From positions 1 through 60,565 of the forward strand of contig JAUSDY010000119.1 in the NCBI GenBank assembly GCA_030650395.1: a DNA stretch of 60,565 bases, read 5' to 3'. The translations under genes and the position numbers were made by a program. Under the pieces are notes generated by a model. It saw nothing but the letters and a program-made list of their open reading frames with translations, had not been told where the DNA came from and did not search any database. The stretch is from Acidobacteriota bacterium (GTDB lineage: Bacteria; Acidobacteriota; Vicinamibacteria; Vicinamibacterales; UBA2999). The stretch's first letter is position 1; each line of letters begins with the position of its first letter. Below, piece after piece: positions 24,227 through 32,618 of the stretch.

Positions 24227-25128
24227 TTGCCCATCGCTTTGTGGATGGCGTCCACTGTCAGCCTGGCGCGCAATTCGACAACCTTTTTTGCCATCTCCAG
24301 CGTCTTGCTCATCGGCAACAGGCTCACGCCGTTGATGGTCGCGCGATTGGCCTTGGTGCGCTCGTCGATGCGAATCGTCTTCGGGTCGTAGAGCGCCATC
24401 AGCGCGTCGATGCCGTACTCTTCGTGGATCTTGTCCGAGCCCTGGCTGGCGCCGATCTCGATCTGCTCGGGAATGCCGCTGCCCTGGAGCATCTTCTGCA
24501 CTGAGGCGTAGTCGTAGTACTCGGGGATGAAATAGAAGCGGGTGCCGGAGCCTTTGTACTTGTCATCGAGCGCGGCCGCGACCTCTTTCATTGCGCCCTG
24601 GTTTCCGCCGCTGTCGCCCATCAGGATGACGTTGGTGAATCCCATGCCCTTCAGACTGGTCGCCATGTCGGTGAGAACGGCGCGATAGGTCGCCGCCGAG
24701 AGAACCACGCTGCCGGGCGCCACGCGTTCGCCGTCCGGACGCCCGGGTTCGAGCGTGACGATCGGCGCGACGAGCGCGTTGCCGAGCTTGCGCGCGATCG
24801 CTTCGCCCATCAACTTGAGCACGAAGTTGTGCTTGCCGGTCGCGAGGTGCGGCCCGTTTGATTCGACGCCGCCGGTGAGGATGAGCCCGGTGGTCTTGCC
24901 GGCCTTGATGGCGTCGCGCACTTCCATCCAGGTCAGCTCTTCGGTCCAGACGCTGTCGAGCGCGGCAATCGGCCGCGGCGCGTTCATTTCCGCTTCGCGC
25001 CGCTTGGCGGCTTCGGCCTGCTGTTCCGGCGTCATCGGCGGCCGTTGCGGGCGGCCGTCCTGGGTTTGGGCCGACAAACTGACCGTGAACATGCCACCGA
25101 CCAGCGCCAATAGAATCAATCGCTTCAT
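24223..25128 (-). CDS. Creatininase-family protein, exported
   Basis: 301 aa with signal peptide MKRLILLALVGGMFTVSLSA. The creatininase fold is shown by the early Glu (WTEELTWMEVRDAI), GGVESNGPHLATGKHNFV (metal-ligand region), GDSGGNQGAM and IEIGASQGSDKIHEEYG. Family members are metal-dependent amidohydrolases acting on creatinine or cyclic imides and amides. Secreted forms like this are common in Acidobacteriota and not characterised. The central motif has GDSGGN where classical members have GHGGN, so the metal site may differ. First gene of the operon with the sulfatase. Confidence 0.88.
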   Translation of the reverse strand: MKRLILLALVGGMFTVSLSAQTQDGRPQRPPMTPEQQAEAAKRREAEMNAPRPIAALDSVWTEELTWMEVRDAIKAGKTTGLILTGGVESNGPHLATGKHNFVLKLMGEAIARKLGNALVAPIVTLEPGRPDGERVAPGSVVLSAATYRAVLTDMATSLKGMGFTNVILMGDSGGNQGAMKEVAAALDDKYKGSGTRFYFIPEYYDYASVQKMLQGSGIPEQIEIGASQGSDKIHEEYGIDALMALYDPKTIRIDERTKANRATINGVSLLPMSKTLEMAKKVVELRARLTVDAIHKAMGK

Positions 25129-25194
25129 AGTGACATTCCCCCGCGCGTTATCTTACTCAATGAAAGTGTGTAGGATTACCGGCGAGGATTAGCA

Positions 25195-26937
25195 ATGACC
25201 GACTCACGCCGCAACCGTCGACAGTTTATCAACGCCGCCGGCGCGTCGCTGGCTGCTCTCGCCGGCGCGCCGGAGCTGGTCGCGAGCGTCCAGGCCGAAC
25301 AGGCCGCGCCGCAGACAGCGGGAGGCGGAACGGCTCCGGATCTAATAGTCATCAACGCCAAGATCTACACGATGGATGCGCGGGCGCCGCGCGCGGAAGC
25401 CTTCGCCGTTGCCGGCGGGCGCTTCGTCGCCGTTGGCTCGGCCAGCGACATCAAGAATCTTGCAGGGAAGAACACGCAAACATTCGACGCGAAGGGCATG
25501 ACGGTGGTGCCGGGTTTCATCGACTGCCACAACCACGCCGGCGGCGAAACGCTGCTGAACGAGGTGCTCGTCGGCAATCCCTTCGAGGTGGAATTCGTCA
25601 GTATCCGCAGCATCATCGGCAAACTTCGCGAACGCGCACAGAACACGCCGGCTGGCACGTGGGTCGAGGGCTTCTTCTTCGACGACACCAAGGTGAGCGA
25701 CAAGCGCGCGCTCAACATCCGCGACCTCGACGAGGTGTCGTCGGAGCACCCGGTGATTGTCCGCCACCGCGGCGGCCACACTTATTTCTACAACAGCAAA
25801 GCCTTCGCGATGGCGGGCATCACCAGGGACACGCCGAACCCGATGGGCGGCACCTACGACAAGGATGCGACTGGCAACCTGAATGGCCGCGTCACCGACC
25901 TCGCGTCGGCGCCGTTCAGCAAGGTTGGCACGCGGCGGACTTATACCCCGGCGGAGATCGAGCAGCGGGCGCGCGCCGGCGTCGCGCACATCTCGAAACA
26001 GTTCGCCCGCTACGGCCTCACCAGCGTGCATCACGAGGGCGGCAACCTGCCGGCGATGCAGGACGTGCGCGGCCGCGGCGATCTGCATCACCGCATCAGT
26101 TACGAAGCGAGCGGCCGCGTGCTCGAGGCGATGATCAGCGCCGGCATCCAGAGCGGCTTTGGCGACGACTGGATCAAGCTCGGCGCCACCTCGGAACACA
26201 CCGTCGACGGCTCGTTTTCGGAGCGGACGATGGCGCTGAGCACGCCGTATCCGGGCGTGACGCCGCCCTACCAAGGCAACGTCACCGAGACGCAGGACAC
26301 ATTGAACGCGTGGGTCGAGCGCGTGCATCGCGCCGGCATCCAGGTGAATTGCCACGCCAACGGCGATGTCGCGATCGACATGTATCTCACCGCGATGGAG
26401 CGTGCGCAGAAGCTTCTGCCGCGAACCGACGCGCGGCCGAAGATCACCCACTGCACGCAGGTCAACGCGTCGCTGGTGTCGCGGATCAAGGCGCTCGGCG
26501 CCGTGCCGGCGCTGTTCACGACCTACGCCTTCTATAACCCCGACAAGTTCGTCTACTACGGCGAAGAGTTGATGAAGAACTGCATGGCGTTCCGCTCGCT
26601 GCTCGACGCGGGCGTCTACGCCTGCGCGGGATCGGACTTCAGCCCGGGCCCGTTCGCGCCGCTGATGGGCATCCAGGGCATGGTCACGCGCAAGGGTTGG
26701 GACGGCAAGGTGTGGGGCGCCAACCAGCGGATCAGCGTGACCGAAGCCATCGCCGTCAACACCTACAACGGCGCGTGGGCGTCAGGCGAAGAAGCGATCA
26801 AGGGATCGATCGCCGCCGGCAAGCTGGCCGATTATGTGGTGCTCGCGGACGACCCGCACACCATCGATGTCGAGAAGATCAAGGACATCCAGATCGTGCG
26901 CACCGTCGTCGGCGGACAGATCTCGCACCAGGCGTAG
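25195..26937 (+). CDS. Amidohydrolase family 3 protein (YtcJ-like), Tat-exported
   Basis: 580 aa. A twin-Arg leader (DSRRNRRQFINAAGASLAALAGAPELVAS) precedes the metal-dependent hydrolase domain. There is a beta-sandwich start (DLIVINAKIYTMDARAPRAEA), the HxH-type motif in FIDCHNHAGGE, a long TIM-barrel with LTSVHHEGG and VNCHANGDVAIDM, and C-terminal GSDFSPGPFAPL and GSIAAGKLADYVVL. YtcJ-type enzymes hydrolyse amide or carbamate bonds; the substrate is unknown. The stop codon abuts the stop of the convergent PD40 gene without a spacer. Confidence 0.92.
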   Translation: MTDSRRNRRQFINAAGASLAALAGAPELVASVQAEQAAPQTAGGGTAPDLIVINAKIYTMDARAPRAEAFAVAGGRFVAVGSASDIKNLAGKNTQTFDAKGMTVVPGFIDCHNHAGGETLLNEVLVGNPFEVEFVSIRSIIGKLRERAQNTPAGTWVEGFFFDDTKVSDKRALNIRDLDEVSSEHPVIVRHRGGHTYFYNSKAFAMAGITRDTPNPMGGTYDKDATGNLNGRVTDLASAPFSKVGTRRTYTPAEIEQRARAGVAHISKQFARYGLTSVHHEGGNLPAMQDVRGRGDLHHRISYEASGRVLEAMISAGIQSGFGDDWIKLGATSEHTVDGSFSERTMALSTPYPGVTPPYQGNVTETQDTLNAWVERVHRAGIQVNCHANGDVAIDMYLTAMERAQKLLPRTDARPKITHCTQVNASLVSRIKALGAVPALFTTYAFYNPDKFVYYGEELMKNCMAFRSLLDAGVYACAGSDFSPGPFAPLMGIQGMVTRKGWDGKVWGANQRISVTEAIAVNTYNGAWASGEEAIKGSIAAGKLADYVVLADDPHTIDVEKIKDIQIVRTVVGGQISHQA

Positions 26938-28812
26938 TTACCGTCTCCTGGACGCAGCGGGAGGGGCCGGACGCCACGCGGGTGTCCCTTCCTCCCACTG
27001 ATTGTCGGTGAGCTGCTCGACGCCGCTGCCGTCGGCGCGCATCACGAAGAGCTCGCCGTACGGCTGCGGCGCGTCGGTGTAGGCGCCCTCGTCCTTGAAT
27101 CCCATCCGGCTGCTCGCAAAGACGATGTGCCCGCCGTCGGGCGACCAGCCTTGATGGGCATCGTTGCCCTTCGCGGCTGTCAGCCGCTTCACGCCCGTGC
27201 CGTCAGGCGCCATCGCGTAGATCTCGTAATCACCATCGGCGACACGCGAAAACACGATCCGATCGCCGCGCGGCGACCAGATCGGAAAATTGTCGTAGCC
27301 GGTGGTGAGCGTGGTGATGGCCCGCGTCTCGATGTTCATGATGCGGAGGCCCTCGCCGTCGGGCCCGAACGTGCGATAGACAAACCGCTTGCCGTCCGGG
27401 GCCATCGACGGAAACCCGTTGTTGTTGACGCCGCTGGTGATCTCGCGGAAACCGCTGCCGTCAGGCTTGATGATGGCAATCTGCGCGCCGCCTTCAACGC
27501 GATCCTCGTGGCGCATGATCCGGTTGGCAAAACCGTTGAAGAAGGTCTGATAGGTGCCGACGCCAAACAGGATCGTGTCGCCGGCCGGTGACCACTGTGG
27601 CCCCAGGACGTTGCGCGCGTTGTCCTGGTAAATGACCTTCGCCGCGTCCGTGCCCGGCGCGCCGACCGCAAGGCTCGAGCCGAGTATGTTGGTGCCCTCG
27701 GGCCGGCCGACCATCACGAACTGCTCGCCCGATGGACTGAACGACGGCAGCACCGACGACAACGCGAGCTCGTAGTCCGGATGACGGCTGAACGTCTTCA
27801 GCCATGACGTCGGCGGGGCGGTTTGACGGCGATGAAAGACCACGCGGCTGCCGTCCGGCGACCATGCGGCGACGCGCACGTTGCCGCGCGGTCCACGCTT
27901 GCCGCTGGTGTAGTAGATGCCTGCATCGCCGGAATCCTTGCGCACGTAGCCGATGTCGCCCACCTTCGTCGCGACTTCGGTGGGCAGGTTGCTGGGAACA
28001 AATGCCGGACTTATCTTCACGCCGGGACCGGCCGGAATGTCGGTGACTGTTCCAGTCGCGAGATCAATCGTGACGAGCTGCGTGTCATTGCCGGGGAGCG
28101 GGCTCAGGCGCCGGGTCTCGAGCGTGTGCTCGATCGGCATGCAGTAGGCGAGCAGGCGGGTGTTGTCGAGAGAAAACTTCGGGCTGCCGCAGAAGTTGCC
28201 GGGTTCGGTGATGCGTTTCAGCCCGGTGCCGTCGGGCCGGACGATATAGATGTCAGCGGGTTGCAGGGCCTCCCATCGGCCGCGCGCCATCTTCATGGTG
28301 GTGCCGCGATCCGACGAGAAGGCGATCCACGTTTCATCGGGCGACCACGATGGCCGGAAGTCGCCGCCCATTCCCGTTGCCGTTGTCGTGGTGGTCACTG
28401 CCTTCGCTCGTCGCGACCGCAGGTCCATGGTCCAGATGCGCGCGTAGCCGCCGTTGCGCGTACTGACGAACGCGAGCTGCGTGCCGTCCGCCGAAAACGC
28501 CGCCTGATCGTCGTACGCGGGATCGTCGGTCAGCCGCTCGCGGCCGGTGCCATCCGGTTTGACGCGGAACAGGTCTGGTGAGCCGTCGCGATCGGAGGTG
28601 AAGACGATCGCGGCGCCATCAGGCGACCACGTGGCGTCGTAGTCGATGCCGGGCGTGGCGAACATCGGCCGCTCGCCGCTGCCGTCCGCCGCCGCGACGA
28701 ACAGGCCGATCTGGCCGGCGTTCGGAAAGACCCGCGTCAAGGCGATTTGGTGCGGCGGCGCGGCTCCAGCGGTGATCAGTCCGAGCAACGTGGCAGCGGC
28801 TATGATGCGCAT
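26938..28812 (-). CDS. TolB-like PD40 beta-propeller protein, secreted
   Basis: 624 aa from ATG 28812 (MRIIAAATLLGLITAGAAPP, signal peptide). The longer open frame to 28923 has no leader at its end. Repeated WSPDG-type blades are visible throughout (ATWSPDGAAIVFTSDRDGSP, FSADGTQLAFVSTRNGG, GWSPDGGHIVFASSRMG), as in the TolB C-terminal/WD40-like PD40 family. No enzymatic domain is attached, unlike the kinase-linked propellers elsewhere in the window. A role in protein-protein contacts at the periplasm or surface is inferred. Divergent from the DUF6152 gene across about 80 bp with a two-sided AT-rich promoter core (TGATATAAG). Confidence 0.88.
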   Translation of the reverse strand: MRIIAAATLLGLITAGAAPPHQIALTRVFPNAGQIGLFVAAADGSGERPMFATPGIDYDATWSPDGAAIVFTSDRDGSPDLFRVKPDGTGRERLTDDPAYDDQAAFSADGTQLAFVSTRNGGYARIWTMDLRSRRAKAVTTTTTATGMGGDFRPSWSPDETWIAFSSDRGTTMKMARGRWEALQPADIYIVRPDGTGLKRITEPGNFCGSPKFSLDNTRLLAYCMPIEHTLETRRLSPLPGNDTQLVTIDLATGTVTDIPAGPGVKISPAFVPSNLPTEVATKVGDIGYVRKDSGDAGIYYTSGKRGPRGNVRVAAWSPDGSRVVFHRRQTAPPTSWLKTFSRHPDYELALSSVLPSFSPSGEQFVMVGRPEGTNILGSSLAVGAPGTDAAKVIYQDNARNVLGPQWSPAGDTILFGVGTYQTFFNGFANRIMRHEDRVEGGAQIAIIKPDGSGFREITSGVNNNGFPSMAPDGKRFVYRTFGPDGEGLRIMNIETRAITTLTTGYDNFPIWSPRGDRIVFSRVADGDYEIYAMAPDGTGVKRLTAAKGNDAHQGWSPDGGHIVFASSRMGFKDEGAYTDAPQPYGELFVMRADGSGVEQLTDNQWEEGTPAWRPAPPAASRRR

Positions 28813-28891
28813 GCCGCATGCTAACCCGAAGCTCCGACTCCAAGTGATATAAGCTACGGCAACGCTAACCCGGTTCGCAGGGAGGGGTGAT

Positions 28892-29296
28892 ATGAAGCGC
28901 GGGCTCGCGGCTCTGTTGATCACGATCGCAGTGCTGGCCTCCGGCCTTTCGACCGCGGCACATCATTCCTTCGCGGCGCAATACGATCGCGAGAAGCCAA
29001 TCACCTTAAAGGGCGCCGTCACGAAGATGGAATGGGCGAACCCGCACATCTACTTCTACATTGACGTGGCGGAAACCGGCGGCGCCACGGCGAATTGGGC
29101 CATCGAGGGTGGCGCGCCGAACACGCTGTATCGCGCCGGGTGGCGAAAAGATTCCACCAAGGCCGGAGACCTCGTCACCGTCAGCGGCTTCCTCGCCCGC
29201 GATGGATCGAAGCTGGTCAACATGCAGAGCGCGGTGCTGGCCGACGGCCGCAACCTGTTTGTGGGAACGCAAACCTATTACCAGAAAGGCCGCTGA
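28892..29296 (+). CDS. DUF6152-family secreted protein
   Basis: 134 aa. A signal peptide (LAALLITIAVLASGLSTAAH) is followed by the hallmark HHSFAAQYDREKPITLKGAV and TKMEWANPHIYFYIDVAE, characteristic of the DUF6152 family. It is a beta-rich small domain, OB-like by eye, of unknown function. It ends in an ATGA overlap with the next gene, showing coupling. A GGAGGGG ribosome site lies about 7 nt before the ATG. Close pairing of this domain with the family of the next gene recurs in Acidobacteriota in my experience. Confidence 0.88.
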   Translation: MKRGLAALLITIAVLASGLSTAAHHSFAAQYDREKPITLKGAVTKMEWANPHIYFYIDVAETGGATANWAIEGGAPNTLYRAGWRKDSTKAGDLVTVSGFLARDGSKLVNMQSAVLADGRNLFVGTQTYYQKGR

Positions 29297-30054
29297 TGCC
29301 GGCCGCACCACTGCTCGCTCGCGCCGCCGTTGCCATCGGCGCCGTGTTGATGCTGGCGGCGCCGGCCGCGGCACAAGGCGCCGCGCGACCGGACCTGAGC
29401 GGGTTCTGGGTCAATCACTACACGCCCGATCTCTCCGTTGCGCTCGGCAAGCAGCCGCCGTTCACGGCATTCGGCGCCGAACGCTGGCGCACGGTCGATA
29501 CCGCGAAAGATCCAACCGCGATCTGCCTGCCGGTGGGGCCGTCACGCGGATTGACGGCGCCGTTTCCGTTCCTCCTCGTTCAGCACGACAAGACGATTTC
29601 GATCATGTTCGAGTACCAGGCGATCTGGAGAGTGATCTACCTGGACGGTCGCGCGCATCCGGACGACCTGGCGGACTATCCGTACTTCATGGGCCACTCG
29701 CTTGGCCGGTGGGAAGGTGACACGCTCGTCGTCGACACGCAGGGCATCGACGAGCGCAGCTGGCTCGATACGGCCGGCCACGAACACAGCGCCCAGTTGC
29801 GGCTGACCGAGCGATTCAAGCAGACCAGCCCCGACACCATTCAATGGACGGTGACCTACGAGGATCCCGTCTACTTCACGCGGCCATGGTCGATCGAGCG
29901 TACGTTTACGCGCGGCAAGCCGGGCGATCGCGTGCTGCCGTACACGTGCAACGAAAACAACAAGGACGTCGAACACCTCCGGCCCAACCAGCCGAACTTG
30001 CATTACAAGCACGTCCCGGAGGCGCCGGCCACGACAAAGCCGCCTGGCCAGTAA
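29296..30054 (+). CDS. Secreted protein of unknown function (GRWEGDTLVVDT family)
   Basis: 252 aa. A signal peptide (LLARAAVAIGAVLMLAAPAAAQ) is followed by PDLSGFWVNHYTPDL and the signature GHSLGRWEGDTLVVDTQG, which is shared with the separate protein at 48053-49048 (DSVGRWEGDTLVVETTNFTD). Both continue with LTERFKQTSPDTIQWTVTYED-like and FTRPWSIERTF sequence, so they are paralogues. The family has no assigned function. I use ATG 29296, which overlaps the DUF6152 stop; the longer open frame upstream is a shadow of that gene. Confidence 0.85.
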   Translation: MPAAPLLARAAVAIGAVLMLAAPAAAQGAARPDLSGFWVNHYTPDLSVALGKQPPFTAFGAERWRTVDTAKDPTAICLPVGPSRGLTAPFPFLLVQHDKTISIMFEYQAIWRVIYLDGRAHPDDLADYPYFMGHSLGRWEGDTLVVDTQGIDERSWLDTAGHEHSAQLRLTERFKQTSPDTIQWTVTYEDPVYFTRPWSIERTFTRGKPGDRVLPYTCNENNKDVEHLRPNQPNLHYKHVPEAPATTKPPGQ

Positions 30055-30063
30055 CCGCGTCGC

Positions 30064-30135
30064 GGTGCCGGTGGCGCGCTCTACGTGTCTGACGACAACA
30101 AGGGATTCATTTATCGGATCGCGTTCGCGAAGTGA
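30064..30135 (+). pseudogene. C-terminal scrap of a sorbosone/glucose dehydrogenase-like propeller protein
   Basis: An in-frame stretch of 23 residues (GAGGALYVSDDNKGFIYRIA, then FAK and stop) reads like the last blade of PQQ-dependent sugar dehydrogenase family proteins, which end with GALYVSDD...G.IYRI. Nothing upstream continues it; the preceding DUF gene ends at 30054. It is interpreted as the leftover 3' end of a deleted gene. The short length keeps confidence low. Confidence 0.5.
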
Positions 30136-30144
30136 CGCGGAACC

Positions 30145-30170
30145 GTAGCGCGGAACTTTAGTTCCGCGAG
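30145..30170. repeat. TTTA-loop palindrome, intergenic copy
   Basis: GTAG is followed by stem CGCGGAAC (30149-30156), loop TTTA and GTTCCGCG (30161-30168). The 25 bp 30145-30169 are identical to 35462-35486, which lies inside a coding sequence. It sits between a gene remnant and the stop of the TSUP gene. Confidence 0.92.
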
Positions 30171-30174
30171 ACGC

Positions 30175-30918
30175 CTACATCATCGCTCCGAGTGCAGCAG
30201 CCAACATCGCCGCGCCGGCAAAAATCAGCAGCCACAGCACCGTGTTTCGAAACGCTGTCGGACTCATGCCGATGTAGATTTTCGATCCCCAAATCGACGG
30301 CACGATCAGCGAGCCCGCCACTACCGCCATCTGCGGCGCCAGGCCGGTGTGCAGCCGGCCGGACCACGCTAACGACGCCAGGGTCGCACCCAGCACGATC
30401 AAGTTGAAATTCTGCATCACGGCGCGGTGTGCGTCTTTCGTGTAGCCGCGCAGCGTGCACCACAGCGCAGGTGCCAATCCGCTGAATCCGCTCAGCGGCG
30501 CCATGACCCCGCCGAGGAGGCCGACCCCGGCATCGGCCAGCCGTCCGCCTTTTTCGATCTTGGGCAATCGTGAGGTCGCCAACATCGCCGAGCAACACAC
30601 CACCAGCAGCGAGCCCAGTACGAGCTTGAAGCGATTGGGATCGAGCAGCGGCAACAACCGTGTGCCAATGGGTATGCCGATCGCGCTCCCCACCAGGAAG
30701 GGCCACAACAGCGACACGTGCCATCCTCGGCGCACCCTGATCACCGAAATGACCTGCCCCGTGAATCCGCCAAAGACGGCCATCACCGCCGCCAGTTGTG
30801 GATCGACGCCCCACACCCAGATCGACATCGCGACCATCGCAAACGCAAAGCCCGAAATGCCCTGTACCAGGCCGGCGACGGCTGCGCCGAACGCCAAGAT
30901 CCACAATTCCGTCGTCAT
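30175..30918 (-). CDS. TauE/SafE (TSUP) family membrane permease
   Basis: 247 aa with about eight hydrophobic helices arranged as two homologous halves. The first half has the family motif LVQGISGFAFAMVAMS (about 17-32); the second has GGVMAPLSGFSGLAPALWCTLRG (about 140-160). This family exports sulfite, sulfoacetate and other organosulfur anions at the inner membrane. The substrate cannot be told from sequence. It is monocistronic, with its 3' end against a TTTA-loop palindrome that could act as a terminator. Confidence 0.9.
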   Translation of the reverse strand: MTTELWILAFGAAVAGLVQGISGFAFAMVAMSIWVWGVDPQLAAVMAVFGGFTGQVISVIRVRRGWHVSLLWPFLVGSAIGIPIGTRLLPLLDPNRFKLVLGSLLVVCCSAMLATSRLPKIEKGGRLADAGVGLLGGVMAPLSGFSGLAPALWCTLRGYTKDAHRAVMQNFNLIVLGATLASLAWSGRLHTGLAPQMAVVAGSLIVPSIWGSKIYIGMSPTAFRNTVLWLLIFAGAAMLAAALGAMM

Positions 30919-30987
30919 GTGTGGCCGATCTTAACGGAATTCACCCTTGCGAAGTCATGAACACGACTAGAGGACCGGCGGCAAACG

Positions 30988-31018
30988 TTGCGACTTTGTG
31001 ATTGGCGCTGGGTATGAT
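30988..31018 (+). promoter_or_regulatory. Putative promoter of the phosphodiesterase gene (near-leaderless)
   Basis: TATGAT at 31013-31018 lies 8 nt before the ATG at 31027; TTGCGA at 30988-30993 is a possible -35 box with a long 19-bp spacer. If used, the mRNA would start at or next to the start codon. Confidence 0.45.
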
Positions 31019-31026
31019 GACGCGCC

Positions 31027-32553
31027 ATGACGATCACATGTTTCGTTGCCTGGCGGCGCGTCCTCGCGGCCGCACTACTGGCCGCGCCGCTCGCCGCATG
31101 GACCCAACCCTCGCCACTCTCGCGCCACCTCCTGATCGTCGTTGATGGCCTGCGGCCCGACTACGTCACGGCTGCCGTGATGCCCAACCTGGCGGCGCTC
31201 GGACGCCGGGGCGTGGTCTTTGCGCGGCACCACTCCGTCTATCCCACGGTCACGCGCGTCAACGCGTCGTCCATTTCCACAGGTGCCTACCCGGAACGCC
31301 ACGGCCTGATGGGCAACAGCGTCTTCTTCCCCAAAGTCGACCCGGCAAAGTTCCTCGACACGTCCAACCGCGGCGACCTCCTGAAGATCGCGGCGGCCGA
31401 AGGACAGCTGCTGACGGCGCCCACGCTTGCTCAATCGCTGCAGGCCGCGGGCAAGAAGATGTTGGTCGTCAGCTCGGGCTCGGGCGGGTCGGCGTTTCTC
31501 AACAACCACACGGTGTCGGGCGGCGCGATTCTGCATCCGCAGTTCACGCTCCCGGAATCACTCGGCGCAGAGATGAAGGCGCTTGGTCCTGTCCCGGCCG
31601 AAGACGGGCCGGCGGGCGCGCTCGATCGCTATGCCGTCGACGCGTTCCTCAAGGTCGGTCTCAAGCAGGATCCCGCCGTGACCGTGCTGTGGCTCGGCGC
31701 CCTCGACTCCACCGCGCACGACGCAGGCATCGGCGCTCCGGAGACGGTGGCGATTCTCAGGCACGTCGACCGCGAGATCAAACGGCTGGAAAACGGGCTC
31801 AAGGCCGCCGGCCTGTTCGAGACGTACGACATCTGGATCACATCCGACCATGGCTTCTCCACGTATACGGGCGGGGTCGATCTGTCCGCGGTGCTGAAGC
31901 CGCACGCACGGACGATGGCGGATGGCTCGCCGCGGATCGTGGCCGGGGGCGGCGCGATCTACGTGCGCGATGGCGACCAGGCGGCGGTTTCGGCGATCGT
32001 GGCCGCGCTGCAGGCGAAGGCCGGCGTCGGCGCGATCTTCACGCGTGCCGCGCAGCCCGGGTCGCTCACCGGCAGCGTGCCGGGCTCGCTGTCGTTCGAG
32101 GCGGCGCGCTGGAGCCACGATCGATCCGCGCAGATCCTGTTCTCGCCGGACTGGACCGACGCCGCGAATGCGCACGGGTGGCGGGGCACCACTGCGTCGG
32201 GTGGCACGGCCGGCCACGGCAGCTCGAGCCCGTGGGACATTCACAACACGCTGATCGCCGCCGGCCCCGACCTCAAACGAGGGATTACGATCCAAGCCCC
32301 CAGCGCGAACGTCGACTTTGCTCCGACCTTCCTGAAGCTGTTGAATCTCACCGTCCCCGCCACGGTGCAGGGACGGCCGCTCGACGAAGCCCTGGCTCGT
32401 GGCGCCGCGTTGGGCGCCGGCGCGGTGCGGACGATGGAGCATGTCGCGCGGACCGCGGACAGCTCGTATACCGTCACCGGACTGTTCTCGGTGCTGACCA
32501 CGGGCGGACGCGAGTACCGGTACCTCGATGGCACGAGGGTCGTGAGAAACTAG
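31027..32553 (+). CDS. Alkaline phosphatase-superfamily protein (nucleotide pyrophosphatase/phosphodiesterase type), exported
   Basis: 508 aa with a signal peptide (VLAAALLAAPLAAWTQ). The metal and nucleophile motifs follow the NPP pattern: VVDGLRPDYV (first Asp), YPTVTRVNASSISTGAYPERHG (Thr nucleophile region), DSTAHDAG (Asp/His) and TSDHGFS (Asp-His). These hydrolyse phosphodiester or pyrophosphate bonds with two zinc ions in the periplasm. The substrate is unknown. It is followed by a 65-bp gap holding a palindrome that abuts the ThDP gene start. Confidence 0.92.
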   Translation: MTITCFVAWRRVLAAALLAAPLAAWTQPSPLSRHLLIVVDGLRPDYVTAAVMPNLAALGRRGVVFARHHSVYPTVTRVNASSISTGAYPERHGLMGNSVFFPKVDPAKFLDTSNRGDLLKIAAAEGQLLTAPTLAQSLQAAGKKMLVVSSGSGGSAFLNNHTVSGGAILHPQFTLPESLGAEMKALGPVPAEDGPAGALDRYAVDAFLKVGLKQDPAVTVLWLGALDSTAHDAGIGAPETVAILRHVDREIKRLENGLKAAGLFETYDIWITSDHGFSTYTGGVDLSAVLKPHARTMADGSPRIVAGGGAIYVRDGDQAAVSAIVAALQAKAGVGAIFTRAAQPGSLTGSVPGSLSFEAARWSHDRSAQILFSPDWTDAANAHGWRGTTASGGTAGHGSSSPWDIHNTLIAAGPDLKRGITIQAPSANVDFAPTFLKLLNLTVPATVQGRPLDEALARGAALGAGAVRTMEHVARTADSSYTVTGLFSVLTTGGREYRYLDGTRVVRN

Positions 32554-32577
32554 GACAAAAGCCCTGGGGGAACAAGG

Positions 32578-32618
32578 TGTAGAGCGTCTACGTCTAAAGC
32601 CGTAGACCGCCTACATCT
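32578..32618. repeat. TTTA-loop palindrome directly abutting the ThDP gene start
   Basis: GTCTACGTC (32586-32594), loop TAAA and GCCGTAGAC (32599-32607) pair with one mismatch; outer TGTAG (32578) and CTACA (32611-32615) extend the stem. On the minus strand it has the same TTTA-loop plan as the others. Four nt separate it from the ATG. A similar element abuts the PadR start at 36877. Confidence 0.8.
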
